DNA of 25,278 bases from a bacterium (lineage in GTDB: Bacteria > Desulfobacterota > Anaeroferrophillalia > Anaeroferrophillales > Anaeroferrophillaceae): NCBI GenBank assembly GCA_029940125.1, contig JAOZRP010000005.1, positions 1-25,278 on the forward strand. The letters run 5' to 3'. This document shows, piece after piece, positions 7,668 to 15,980 of this stretch (positions are counted from its first letter, which is position 1; each line of letters starts with the position of its first letter). Position numbers and translations under genes: made by a program. The notes under the pieces are model-generated. The model searched no databases. It worked only from the letters and a program-made list of their open reading frames with translations, and was not told the DNA's origin.

Positions 7668-9284
7668 ATGAATGTCATTGAAAGCAGAATAGACGTCAAC
7701 AGCAGGGAATTCAAGACCAATCATAAACACATGCTGGGCCTGGTGGAACAGTTGAAAGCGGAGCTTGAGCGGGCGGCACACGAAAGATCCCCTAAGGCGC
7801 TGAAAAGAGCCGAGGAACAGAACAAGCTGCCCGTGCGGAAGCGCCTGGAGCTGCTGCTGGACCCGAACACGCCGTTTTTGGAGCTCTCTCCCCTGGCGGC
7901 CAGGAATATGTACGAGGGCAATATTCATGGCGCCGGCATGGTTTGTGGAATCGGCGTCGTCAATGGCCGGGAAGTCATGGTGCACGCCAATGATTTTCTG
8001 ATCAAAGGCGGCACGCTCTATCCCATGGGCGTCAAAAAAACCCTGCGCAGCCAGACCATTGCCATGGAAAACAACCTGCCGATGATTTACCTGGTGGATT
8101 CAGGCGGTGCCTATCTGCCTCTGCAGTCGGAAATATTTCCGGATATAGACGACGGCGGGCGGGTTTTTTACAACCAGGCAGTAATGTCCAAAATGGGAAT
8201 CCCGCAAATCTGCGGCGTACACGGTCTATGCACCGCCGGCGGCGCCTATATCCCCGCCATGTCCGACGAAGTCGTTCACGTGAATCATACCGGCGCTATC
8301 TTTCTCGGAGGCCCGCCACTGGTCAAAGCCGCCACAGGAGAGGATGTAACCGCCGATGAACTGGGCGGGGCGCTGCTCCATTGCCGCGACTCGGGAGTCA
8401 GCGACTACTTTGCCGAAGATGACGCCCACTGCCTGGAAATCATCCGGGATATTGTCGAGAATCTTCCTCCGGCGACAAAAAGAACCATCGGACAAAAATC
8501 GCCGAAGCCCCCGCTTTACGACCCGGAGGAAATATACGGCATTATACCGCCTACCACCTCCATCCCATATGATTGCCGTGAGGTTATCGCCCGTCTGGTG
8601 GACGGCAGTGAGTTCCTGGAATTCAAGCCTTTATACGGACCAACCCTGGTATGCGGCTGGGCTTATATCCACGGCTATCCGGTGGGCATCCTCGGCAACA
8701 ACGGGATACTATTTTCCGAAAGTGCCCTCAAGGCAACGCAATTCATGCAGTTATGCGACAAACGGGACATTCCGCTGGTTTTCCTGCAAAACATCAACGG
8801 CTACATGGTTGGCCAGCAATACGAAGCCGGCGGCATTACCAAAAACGGACAGAAAATGGTGGCCACGGTAGCCAATGTCACGGTACCAAAATTCACGGTC
8901 ATCATCGGCGCCAGTTTCGGAGCCGGAAACTACGGCATGTGCGGCCGGGCTTACGCCCCCCGTTTCTTATGGATGTGGCCAAACGCTCAGATCGGGGTCA
9001 TGGGCGGTGAGCAGGCGGCCGCCGTCCTGGTCACCGTCAAGAACGATCAATTGGCCCGGGAAGGCAAGCCTCCATTAACCCCTGAACAGGAAGCGGCGGT
9101 GAAGGAACCGATCATCAAAGCCGCCGAAAAGGATGGCAATGCCTATTATTCCACCGCCAACCTCTGGGATGACGGAATTTTGGATCCGGCTAAAACCCGC
9201 GACGTCCTGGGCCTGGCCATTTCCGCCGCCCTCAACGCGCCCCGCTCCAGCCAACCCAAAGGGTATGGAACTTACAGGATGTAG
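7668..9284 (+). CDS. Acyl-CoA carboxylase, carboxyltransferase (beta) subunit, MCC/GCC lineage
   Basis: 538 residues from ATG 7668, chosen because AGAGGA lies about 8 bases upstream and MNVIESRIDVNSREF aligns with the usual N-terminus; an in-frame TTG at 7623 would overlap the previous gene. The enzyme transfers CO2 from carboxybiotin to an acyl-CoA. Typical segments are VKKTLRSQTIAMENNLP, YLVDSGGAYLPLQSEIFPD, CTAGGAYIPAMSDE and FLGGPPLVKAATGE (oxyanion loops). These place it with gamma-carboxylases of branched enoyl-CoAs (3-methylcrotonyl-CoA, geranyl-CoA) rather than propionyl-CoA carboxylase. In 3-methylcrotonyl-CoA carboxylases the motif after FPD reads xxHFGR; here it is DDGGR, so the Phe is Gly163, a change that could open the acyl pocket. 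The Met of VMGSCTAGG is His185, as in geranyl-CoA carboxylase. Confidence 0.9.
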   Translation: MNVIESRIDVNSREFKTNHKHMLGLVEQLKAELERAAHERSPKALKRAEEQNKLPVRKRLELLLDPNTPFLELSPLAARNMYEGNIHGAGMVCGIGVVNGREVMVHANDFLIKGGTLYPMGVKKTLRSQTIAMENNLPMIYLVDSGGAYLPLQSEIFPDIDDGGRVFYNQAVMSKMGIPQICGVHGLCTAGGAYIPAMSDEVVHVNHTGAIFLGGPPLVKAATGEDVTADELGGALLHCRDSGVSDYFAEDDAHCLEIIRDIVENLPPATKRTIGQKSPKPPLYDPEEIYGIIPPTTSIPYDCREVIARLVDGSEFLEFKPLYGPTLVCGWAYIHGYPVGILGNNGILFSESALKATQFMQLCDKRDIPLVFLQNINGYMVGQQYEAGGITKNGQKMVATVANVTVPKFTVIIGASFGAGNYGMCGRAYAPRFLWMWPNAQIGVMGGEQAAAVLVTVKNDQLAREGKPPLTPEQEAAVKEPIIKAAEKDGNAYYSTANLWDDGILDPAKTRDVLGLAISAALNAPRSSQPKGYGTYRM

Positions 9285-9286
9285 CC

Positions 9287-10774
9287 ATGTTTAAAAAAAT
9301 ACTCGTTGCCAACCGGGGGGAAATCGCCCTGAGGATCATCAGAACCTGCCAGGAAATGGACCTTGAAACCGTGGCCGTCTATGACGATGCTGACCGTCTG
9401 TCACCCCACGTCCGCTCTGCAGATCAAGCTGTTTATCTAGAATCAGCAGAGCCCGGGCTCAGCTACCTTGACCAGGATATCATCATCAGCGCCGCGCTGA
9501 AAAACGGCGTCGATGCCATCCATCCGGGGTATGGCTTTCTGGCCGAAAACGCCGATTTCGCCCGGGCCTGCACCAGCGCCGGAATCACCTTTATCGGACC
9601 CCCTGCTCAGGCCATTGAAGACCTGGGAAACAAAACCAAAGCCCGGACAATCATGGAAAACGCCGGTGTCCCCGTCATTCCCGGCATGCTTTCAGGGTCT
9701 CTCGAACCCGCCGACATCGCCTCCGAGGCCGCAAAGATGGGCTTCCCGGTTTTAATCAAGGCCGTTGCCGGCGGCGGCGGCAAAGGAATGCGCCTGGCCG
9801 CTGACGAGTCCCAGATAAAAGAAATGTGTTCGTCGGCCATGGGCGAAGCGCAAAAAGCCTTCGGTGATGGCACCATCTACCTTGAAAAGCTGATTGACCG
9901 CCCCCGGCACGTGGAATTCCAGATTCTGGCCGATCATCATGGAAACATCATTCATGCAGGCGAGCGTGAATGCTCCATCCAGCGCCGCTACCAGAAAATT
10001 GTGGAAGAAACGCCATCGCCGGCCCTCGGCTCCAGGCTGCGCCAACGCATGGGACAGGCCGCGGTCACCGCCGCCAAAGCGTCCGGCTATGCCAATGCCG
10101 GCACGGTGGAATTTCTGCTGGATCAGGATGGAAACTTTTATTTCCTCGAGATGAACACCCGCCTGCAAGTGGAACATCCCATCACGGAAATGACCATGGG
10201 AATCGATCTGATTCGCCAGCAGATCATGATTGCGGCCGGAGAACCCTTAGGATTGCAGCAGGAGGACGTCAAGCCCCGCGGCCATGCCATGGAATGCCGT
10301 ATTTACGCTGAAGATCCCAGCCATGATTTTCTCCCTTGTCCCGGCCCGCTGCTCATCCATCAGGAGCCCAAAGGCCCTGGCGTACGCAACGACTGCGGGG
10401 TTTGCCAGGGCGGCACCATCCCGTTGGCATACGATCCCCTGATCAGCAAGCTGATCACCTGGGGAGAAAATCGGGAAGCGGCCCGGAAAAGAATGCTGAG
10501 GGCATTGAAGGAATATGCTGTTCTTGGACCAGAAACCACCATCTCCTTTCTTCTCGACGTCCTGGAACATGCTGCTTTTATTGCCGGGAACACCAGCACG
10601 GACTTTATTCCCCGGCATTTTCCCTCCTGGTCACCACCAAAAGACATACCACCTGCGGCAATAGTCGCCTACGTGGCCGAGGAAATTCAAGCACAACTTG
10701 CAGAAACCACATCCGCTGGTGGTCATAAAACTGAGATCTCTCCCTGGCATTTGCTGGGCAGCTGGAAAATGTGA
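9287..10774 (+). CDS. Acyl-CoA carboxylase, biotin carboxylase subunit
   Basis: 495-residue ATP-grasp enzyme that carboxylates biotin using ATP and bicarbonate. It starts 2 bases after the beta subunit. The N-terminal domain begins KKILVANRGEIALRIIR; the ATP loop is AGGGGKGMR (about 160-168); the catalytic face carries RECSIQRRYQK and EMNTRLQVEHP (about 288-298). In gamma-carboxylases of the MCC/GCC type, biotin carboxylase, BT and carrier domains usually form one ~650-residue alpha chain. Here the frame ends at SPWHLLGSWKM, the point where the BT domain would begin, and the carrier is a separate gene 10 bases on. Function is secure; acyl substrate depends on the beta subunit. Confidence 0.93.
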   Translation: MFKKILVANRGEIALRIIRTCQEMDLETVAVYDDADRLSPHVRSADQAVYLESAEPGLSYLDQDIIISAALKNGVDAIHPGYGFLAENADFARACTSAGITFIGPPAQAIEDLGNKTKARTIMENAGVPVIPGMLSGSLEPADIASEAAKMGFPVLIKAVAGGGGKGMRLAADESQIKEMCSSAMGEAQKAFGDGTIYLEKLIDRPRHVEFQILADHHGNIIHAGERECSIQRRYQKIVEETPSPALGSRLRQRMGQAAVTAAKASGYANAGTVEFLLDQDGNFYFLEMNTRLQVEHPITEMTMGIDLIRQQIMIAAGEPLGLQQEDVKPRGHAMECRIYAEDPSHDFLPCPGPLLIHQEPKGPGVRNDCGVCQGGTIPLAYDPLISKLITWGENREAARKRMLRALKEYAVLGPETTISFLLDVLEHAAFIAGNTSTDFIPRHFPSWSPPKDIPPAAIVAYVAEEIQAQLAETTSAGGHKTEISPWHLLGSWKM

Positions 10775-10784
10775 GGATCCGGAC

Positions 10785-11330
10785 ATGATGAAAAAATATC
10801 AACTGGGGATACATGGGGAGAACATTGACGTCAGGCTGGATCTCGGGCCAGACAATGCCGGTGGAACTCTTTTTCTGAACGGCAGGGAATACCAGGTTCA
10901 GTTCACCGGCCTTGGCAACCACAGCTGGTTCATTGAATGCGATGGTAAATGCGCCCAGGCTTACGCATTGAAGAAAGAAGACGGCACGCATGTGTTCGTG
11001 GACGGCCGGGTTTATGTAATCAAGGATCTTGGCAAACCAAAGGCCGCCCGTCCCGGGGCCGGCGGCCCGGGGAAAGGTCCGGACATTGTCACCCCCCCCA
11101 CGCCGGCAATGGTAGAGCGTATCCTGGTCGAAGCTGGCCAGACAGTGGACCAGGGGCAGCCCCTCATTGTGGTTAGCGCAATGAAAATGGAAATGACCCT
11201 GGCCGCGCCATACGCCGGAGTCGTAGCAAGCGTGAACACCAGGGAGGGGGCCCAGGTTGCTCCCGGAGACATCCTGGTGGAAATTACTGCCGATGAATCA
11301 CAGGCATCACAACAAGGCGGCAAGAAATAA
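10785..11330 (+). CDS. Biotin carboxyl carrier subunit (BT-like region plus biotinyl domain)
   Basis: 181 residues from ATG 10785, chosen for the TGAGGA site overlapping the previous stop; the reading frame stays open upstream but that part is not homologous. Residues 1 to about 85 are beta-rich and probably correspond to the BT domain that docks carrier to carboxyltransferase. A Gly/Pro/Ala linker follows, then a biotinyl domain (TPPTPAMVERILVEAGQ onward). The lysine to be biotinylated is K134 in SAMKMEMTL; the usual Glu before AMKM is Ser. Together with the preceding gene this is a split version of the usual alpha chain. The operon then pauses: 271 bases to the next start, holding a repeat. 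Confidence 0.88.
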   Translation: MMKKYQLGIHGENIDVRLDLGPDNAGGTLFLNGREYQVQFTGLGNHSWFIECDGKCAQAYALKKEDGTHVFVDGRVYVIKDLGKPKAARPGAGGPGKGPDIVTPPTPAMVERILVEAGQTVDQGQPLIVVSAMKMEMTLAAPYAGVVASVNTREGAQVAPGDILVEITADESQASQQGGKK

Positions 11331-11424
11331 AACTTAAAAGAAATGTATTGGAGGCAGGTCACGTTCATAGTTGACAACATGTTGATCCCCGCCACAAATT
11401 TTACTTTATTTAAGGATGATGAAC

Positions 11425-11578
11425 TCGTAACAACTATAATAATGTCTGAAAACCGATGGCACAGTAACGGCTCCAGATTCGAGGCACGCAAAACCTGAGG
11501 AATGAGGCGTACGTACAGTACGTCGCAATGACGCAGGTTGCCGCGTAACGATGAAGATGGAGTTGTTACGAAGCCATC
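11425..11578. repeat. Palindromic intergenic repeat element inside the operon
   Basis: This is a 154-base element in the 271-base gap between the biotin carrier and crotonase genes. Its ends are perfect inverted repeats: TCGTAACAACT (11425-11435) and AGTTGTTACGA (11561-11571). Just inside the left one and outside the right one, GATGGC (11455-11460) pairs with GCCATC (11573-11578). The centre is a long imperfect hairpin from AACCTG (11492-11497) to CAGGTT (11534-11539), tipped by ACGTAC-A-GTACGT (11511-11523). The shape is that of a small non-autonomous repetitive element; similar strings seem familiar from other deltaproteobacterial genomes, but I cannot confirm copies. The remaining gap (11331-11424) shows nothing clear. 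Confidence 0.65.
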
Positions 11579-11601
11579 AAGGATGGGATGGAGAAAAGCC
11601 C

Positions 11602-12378
11602 ATGAGCAATCATCTGCTGTTCGCGGTCGAAAACCATGTCGCCACCCTTACCATCAACCGTCCTGAGCGGCGCAATGCCATCAGCCTCGAAATGATCTCT
11701 CTTTTTCATCACCACCTTGACCAGGCGCAGGCAGACCCGACAATAAAAGTTCTGTGTTTGTCGGCAGCCGGCAGTCATGTTTTTTGCGCCGGCGCTGATT
11801 TGGGTGCAGAGTTGCTGGACGCAGAAAAAACAGGGCCGTCGGGACCGGAAAAATATGCCGCGCTGTTGAAACGCATGCTCGTTTTTCCCAAGCCAACAGT
11901 AGCCAAAGTAAACGCTCCATGCCTGGCCGGCGGGCTTGGCCTGATGCTGGCCTGTGACATCATCATTGCCTCTGAAGCCGCCTTTTTCCAGACGCCTGAA
12001 ATCAACGTGGGAATTTTTCCCTACATGGTGGGAGCCCTTCTGGCCCAGAATGTACCCTGGAAAACAACCCTGGACATGGCCTTAACCGGAAAAAAGATTG
12101 CGGCCCAGGAAGCGGAACGTCTCGGCCTGGTCAGTCGCTGCGTCAAACCGGAGCAGTTGGACCAGGAAGTAGACAAAGTCCTGACCGGTCTTTGTCAAAA
12201 AAGCCCGCTGGGACTGAAAATGGGGAAAGAGGCTTTCATGCATATGAAGGAGATGCCGGTGAACGAAGGTCTCGACTACCTTTGCCAGGCTTTATTGTCA
12301 GCGGTAAAAACCAAGGACGCCCGGGAAGGCATGCTCGCCTTCCTGCAGAAGCGCAGCCCGAAATTCACCGGGGAATAA
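11602..12378 (+). CDS. Enoyl-CoA hydratase/isomerase family protein (LiuC/AtuE-like position)
   Basis: 258-residue crotonase from ATG 11602, with GGAGA about 8 bases upstream and MSNHLLFAVENHVATLTINRP as the usual start; an ATG at 11551 lies inside the repeat and is less likely. Expected to hydrate a branched glutaconyl-CoA made by the carboxylase. The first oxyanion loop (FCAGADLG, 61-68) and second (PCLAGGLGLMLACD, 106-119) are present. Of the two catalytic glutamates of hydratases, the second is kept (Glu133 in TPEINVG) but the first is Gly113 (GGLGLML where methylglutaconyl-CoA hydratases have GGLELAL). It may therefore use a single acid, or catalyse isomerisation or another crotonase reaction. 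Confidence 0.85.
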   Translation: MSNHLLFAVENHVATLTINRPERRNAISLEMISLFHHHLDQAQADPTIKVLCLSAAGSHVFCAGADLGAELLDAEKTGPSGPEKYAALLKRMLVFPKPTVAKVNAPCLAGGLGLMLACDIIIASEAAFFQTPEINVGIFPYMVGALLAQNVPWKTTLDMALTGKKIAAQEAERLGLVSRCVKPEQLDQEVDKVLTGLCQKSPLGLKMGKEAFMHMKEMPVNEGLDYLCQALLSAVKTKDAREGMLAFLQKRSPKFTGE

Positions 12379-12403
12379 ATCTGAAATCAGGGGTAAAAAT
12401 ACT

Positions 12404-14197
12404 GTGACCAGACAACAAGACAAGATAATCATCGCCAACATGAGCGGCTTTTACGGTGATCGTTTCAGCGCCGCCAGGGAAATGGTGCATGGCGGCCTCA
12501 TCCATGTTTTGACGGGAGACTACCTGGCGGAGCTGACCATGGCTATTTTATACAAGGCAAAGCGCAAAGACCCGTCTTCCGGATACGCGGTGACCTTCCT
12601 CAAACAAATGGAAGAAATCATGGGTGCCTGCCTGGAAAAAAACATCAGGGTGGTTGTCAATGCCGGCGGTCTCAACCCTGCGGGTTTAGCCGCCGCGCTG
12701 CAAAACACTGCCGACACCTTAGGTCTTTCACCCCGCATTGCCTGGATTGAAGGCGACAACCTGATCAACCGTCTCCCGGACCTGGAAAAAGCCGGCGAGT
12801 CTTTTCGTCATCTTGATCGGGGGGTGCCGCTGGAGAAAACACGCTCCAGGCCGATAACCGCAAACGCCTACCTGGGCTGCTGGGGCATAGTCGAAGCCTT
12901 GAAACATGGTGCCGACATCGTGGTCACCGGCCGGGTTGCCGATGCAGCCCTGGTGATGGGACCAGCGGCCTGGCACTTTGATTGGCAGCGCACTGACTGG
13001 GATCGCCTGGCAGGCGCAGCGGCAGCCGGACACGTCATTGAGTGCGGCACCCAGGCAACCGGCGGCAATTATTCCTTCTTCACTGAAATTCCCTCTTTCG
13101 AAAACATTGGCTTCCCCCTGGCGGAGATACACGATGATGGATCTTCGGTTGTCACCAAGCATCCGGGAACCGGAGGGTTGGTAAGCATCGGCACCGTCAC
13201 CGCCCAGCTGCTGTATGAGGTGCAGCAGCCCGACTATATAACTCCGGACGTCATCGCCCTTTTTGACACCATCAAGTTGACCCAGGAAGGCAACGACCGG
13301 GTTTCCATCAGCACCGTCCGGGGAAAGCCTCCGACAACAACGGCCAAAGTTTGCATAAACAATCTTGCCGGTTTTAAAAATTCCATGAGCATTGTACTGA
13401 CCGGACTGGACGTCAAGCAAAAAGCCGGACTGGTTGAAGAATCATTTTTCAATTCCGTGGGCGGCCGAGAGCAATTTGACCGGGTCACGGTGCAACTTAT
13501 CCCTTCCGGACATGACAACCCGGCTTCCAACGAAGAAGCATTCAATTATCTGCGAATATCCGTTTTTGATGCCGACAGCAAAAAGGCCGGCCGGCTTTTT
13601 TCAAGCAAGATTGTTGAACTGGCACTGGCCAACATTCCCGGCTTCCATGTCACGACTCCGCCGGCCGATGCCCAACCGGCTATTGTATACTGGCCGGCAC
13701 TGGTATCCAAAAAACACCTGCAGCAGAAAGTCACCCTGGGCAAAAAGGTTTTTCTGGTCGATGAGACCGTCCCTGACTCGGAGCACCTTCCCCACAAGAC
13801 CGTTAAATCAACCCCAAAACATGCGGAAAGTTATGATCACAATCACATGGTCAGCATTCCGTTAGGTCGCGTTTTTGCCACCCGTTCGGGGGACAAGGGC
13901 GGCAATGCCAACCTGGGGGTATGGGGAACTTCACAGGAAAGCTACTCTTTTCTGCAGGCATTCCTCACCGTTGAAAAGCTGAAAGAACTTTTGCCGGATA
14001 CGGAAAAGTACGAAATCGAGCGCTATGAATTCCCCAACCTGCTGGCGGTCAATTTTTATCTTCGGGGATTTTTGGGCGATGGGGTCGCGGCATCGGTAAA
14101 AATGGACCCGCAGGCCAAAACCCTGGGAGAATATCTCCGGGCGAAGATCATAACGGTTCCAGAAACTCTTTATACAACCGTTGTCCGGCAGGAATAG
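12404..14197 (+). CDS. AtuA-family protein (DUF1446) with C-terminal AtuA-associated domain
   Basis: 597 residues, GTG start with AGGGG about 10 bases upstream. The N-terminal ~450 residues are the DUF1446/AtuA domain: NMSGFYGDRFSAAREM, HVLTGDYLAELTMAIL, VVNAGGLNP, TANAYLGCWGIVEAL and VTGRVADAALVMGPAAWH are its hallmark strings. The C-terminal ~110 residues form the separate small domain often encoded next to or fused with AtuA, recognisable from RSGDKGGNANLGVWG. In Pseudomonas, atuA belongs to the citronellol/geraniol cluster and its biochemical role is not established. Here it sits where a lyase would be expected in a Liu pathway. No signal peptide or membrane segment. Family assignment is sure, function is open. 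Confidence 0.88.
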   Translation: MTRQQDKIIIANMSGFYGDRFSAAREMVHGGLIHVLTGDYLAELTMAILYKAKRKDPSSGYAVTFLKQMEEIMGACLEKNIRVVVNAGGLNPAGLAAALQNTADTLGLSPRIAWIEGDNLINRLPDLEKAGESFRHLDRGVPLEKTRSRPITANAYLGCWGIVEALKHGADIVVTGRVADAALVMGPAAWHFDWQRTDWDRLAGAAAAGHVIECGTQATGGNYSFFTEIPSFENIGFPLAEIHDDGSSVVTKHPGTGGLVSIGTVTAQLLYEVQQPDYITPDVIALFDTIKLTQEGNDRVSISTVRGKPPTTTAKVCINNLAGFKNSMSIVLTGLDVKQKAGLVEESFFNSVGGREQFDRVTVQLIPSGHDNPASNEEAFNYLRISVFDADSKKAGRLFSSKIVELALANIPGFHVTTPPADAQPAIVYWPALVSKKHLQQKVTLGKKVFLVDETVPDSEHLPHKTVKSTPKHAESYDHNHMVSIPLGRVFATRSGDKGGNANLGVWGTSQESYSFLQAFLTVEKLKELLPDTEKYEIERYEFPNLLAVNFYLRGFLGDGVAASVKMDPQAKTLGEYLRAKIITVPETLYTTVVRQE

Positions 14198-14289
14198 CCC
14201 CGGGAAACAACCATCCATGGAAAAGACACGGCTTTTTCTCTGAAAAAACAGCACTGATTGTCAAGAATCAAGACACAAGATGCTGATAA

Positions 14290-14320
14290 TATAAATTTGC
14301 ATCTACGGAATTGACGTCAA
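14290..14320 (+). promoter_or_regulatory. Candidate promoter element and palindromic operator before the acyl-CoA synthetase
   Basis: TATAAA (14290-14295) could be a -10 box, but no good -35 is seen at normal distance. A perfect 10-bp palindrome TTGACGTCAA (14311-14320) follows near the expected transcription start. It shares the half-site TTGACGT with the inverted repeat before the regulator gene (4893-4899), and its place downstream of the -10 is similar. A second target of the same regulator is possible. The gene's start is fixed by the strong AAAGGAGGG at 14329-14337. Confidence 0.35.
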
Positions 14321-14341
14321 CCAACGAGAAAGGAGGGAACT

Positions 14342-15940
14342 ATGGATGGGGCATTAAAACAGAATCTGATTGAAAGGGTAGCGGTTGGGGATATCTTTCG
14401 GCGCCGGGCAGCCACCTCCGCTGAAAAAACGGCACTGGTGGAAACGCGCGGTGATAAAGAAATACGATTATCCTACCGGGAATTAAATCAGAAATTAAAT
14501 CGCTTTGCCCGGGCGGCCCGAGCGGCCGGCTTTCAAAAAGGTGACCGCATCGGCCTGCTTGGTCTCAATTCATCCGAATACGTCATCGCCCTTTACGGCT
14601 GTGCCAAGGCCGGTATTACTGCCGTGCCCATTAACCCGGGTTTAAATCCAAAAGACGTCATTTATGTCTTGAACCATGCCGAGGTCAAAGCCCTGGTTGT
14701 CGATGATCAGCTGTTTCCCCTGGCCGACGCGGTTAAGCCGCACCTGCCAAAGGTGGAACTGATGATTGGCATTCCGGCCACGGACCAGGCAGTCAACGAT
14801 CCCTACATACCCTTTGAGGACTTTTTAAAAAACCAGCCGGACGATGAAATAGAAGACGTTATCATTAAAGACCGGGATGTCCTTGAAATTCTCTATACCA
14901 GCGGGACAACTTCACTGCCTAAAGGGGTCATGGTTTCCCATCTTTCCACTTTTATAATGTCGCTGACCAACGCCATTGAGATGGAACTGCAGCGGGAAAC
15001 CGTAACCACCGCACTTCTGCCGATTTTTCACTGCGCCCAACAAACTTTTGCTTTGACTACCTTCCACCTGGGAGGAAAGCTGGCGTTGTTTCGCGCCTTT
15101 GACCCAACCGCGCTGCTTAAAGCCATAGAAAAAGAACAGATCCAAACCATGCTTGCCCTGCCGATCATGTATCGAACCATGCTTGACCACCCCCTGGTCA
15201 AAACGGTGGATTTATCCTCCATGAGAACCTGCGTCTACGCCATGACGCCCATGGATCATCGAACCCTCAAGGAAGGGATTGAAACCTTTGGAGCCGATTT
15301 CATGCTGGGAACAGGGCAAACGGAATGCTTCCCTTCAACCAACACGTTCAGGCCTGAATGGCAGCTGAAAAAGAATGGCAATTACTGGGGAGAATCGGCC
15401 CTGACCCTTGACACAGCCGTCATGGACCTCGAGGGCAATCTGCTGCCCCAGGGAAAAACCGGGGAAATAGTATGGCGCGGGCCGGCAGTAATGAACGGGT
15501 ATCTGAAAAATGAGGAAGCCACGGAAGAAAGCCGGGCATTTGCCTGGCACCATTCCGGTGATCTTGGATATTTTGACGAAGACAACCTGCTGGTCTTTGT
15601 GGACCGGAAAAAGGACATGATCAAAAGCGGCGGAGAAAATGTACCATCCATCAAGGTGGAGCGGGTAATACTTGCCGATCCACGGATTCAGTCCGTTGCC
15701 GTCGTGGGCATCCCTCACCAGCAGTGGATTGAGGCGGTAACGGCCTTCGTGGTTCCACAAGCTGGCGCAGAACTTTCAGAAGCGGATGTCATACAACTGT
15801 GCAAGGAACAATTAGGCAGGTTTGAAGTCCCGAAGCGGGTGGTCTTTCTGGAAGAGATGCCGCTTACGTCAACCGGCAAGGTGAGAAAAAACGTACTTCG
15901 CCAGGAATATCAAAATCTGTTTGAAGAGGACAAGCAATAA
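14342..15940 (+). CDS. AMP-dependent acyl-CoA synthetase (class I adenylate-forming)
   Basis: 532-residue ligase that activates a carboxylic acid with ATP and CoA. Visible core motifs: the P-loop YTSGTTSLPKGVM (about 185), the GTGQTE adenine-binding motif (about 322), WHHSGDLGYFDEDNLLVFVDRKKDMIKSGGENV around 400-435 read in short pieces (hinge, Asp and Gly-Gly-Glu), and the catalytic lysine in TSTGKVRK (about 508-515). Length is normal for medium/branched-chain acid ligases. As the last gene on this strand, 144 bases after the AtuA-family gene with its own strong ribosome site, it would supply the CoA thioester for the dehydrogenase, carboxylase and hydratase encoded upstream. The acid cannot be told from sequence; isovalerate or a terpenoid acid are candidates. 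Confidence 0.9.
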   Translation: MDGALKQNLIERVAVGDIFRRRAATSAEKTALVETRGDKEIRLSYRELNQKLNRFARAARAAGFQKGDRIGLLGLNSSEYVIALYGCAKAGITAVPINPGLNPKDVIYVLNHAEVKALVVDDQLFPLADAVKPHLPKVELMIGIPATDQAVNDPYIPFEDFLKNQPDDEIEDVIIKDRDVLEILYTSGTTSLPKGVMVSHLSTFIMSLTNAIEMELQRETVTTALLPIFHCAQQTFALTTFHLGGKLALFRAFDPTALLKAIEKEQIQTMLALPIMYRTMLDHPLVKTVDLSSMRTCVYAMTPMDHRTLKEGIETFGADFMLGTGQTECFPSTNTFRPEWQLKKNGNYWGESALTLDTAVMDLEGNLLPQGKTGEIVWRGPAVMNGYLKNEEATEESRAFAWHHSGDLGYFDEDNLLVFVDRKKDMIKSGGENVPSIKVERVILADPRIQSVAVVGIPHQQWIEAVTAFVVPQAGAELSEADVIQLCKEQLGRFEVPKRVVFLEEMPLTSTGKVRKNVLRQEYQNLFEEDKQ

Positions 15941-15980
15941 AAATTCGTTCCTTTCAACACACATTCCATGACGCCAGAAC

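Noticed and set aside
12728..13420. 230-codon antisense ORF inside the AtuA-family gene
   Set aside because: The + strand frame carries conserved AtuA motifs along this whole stretch; the antisense product looks like no protein family.
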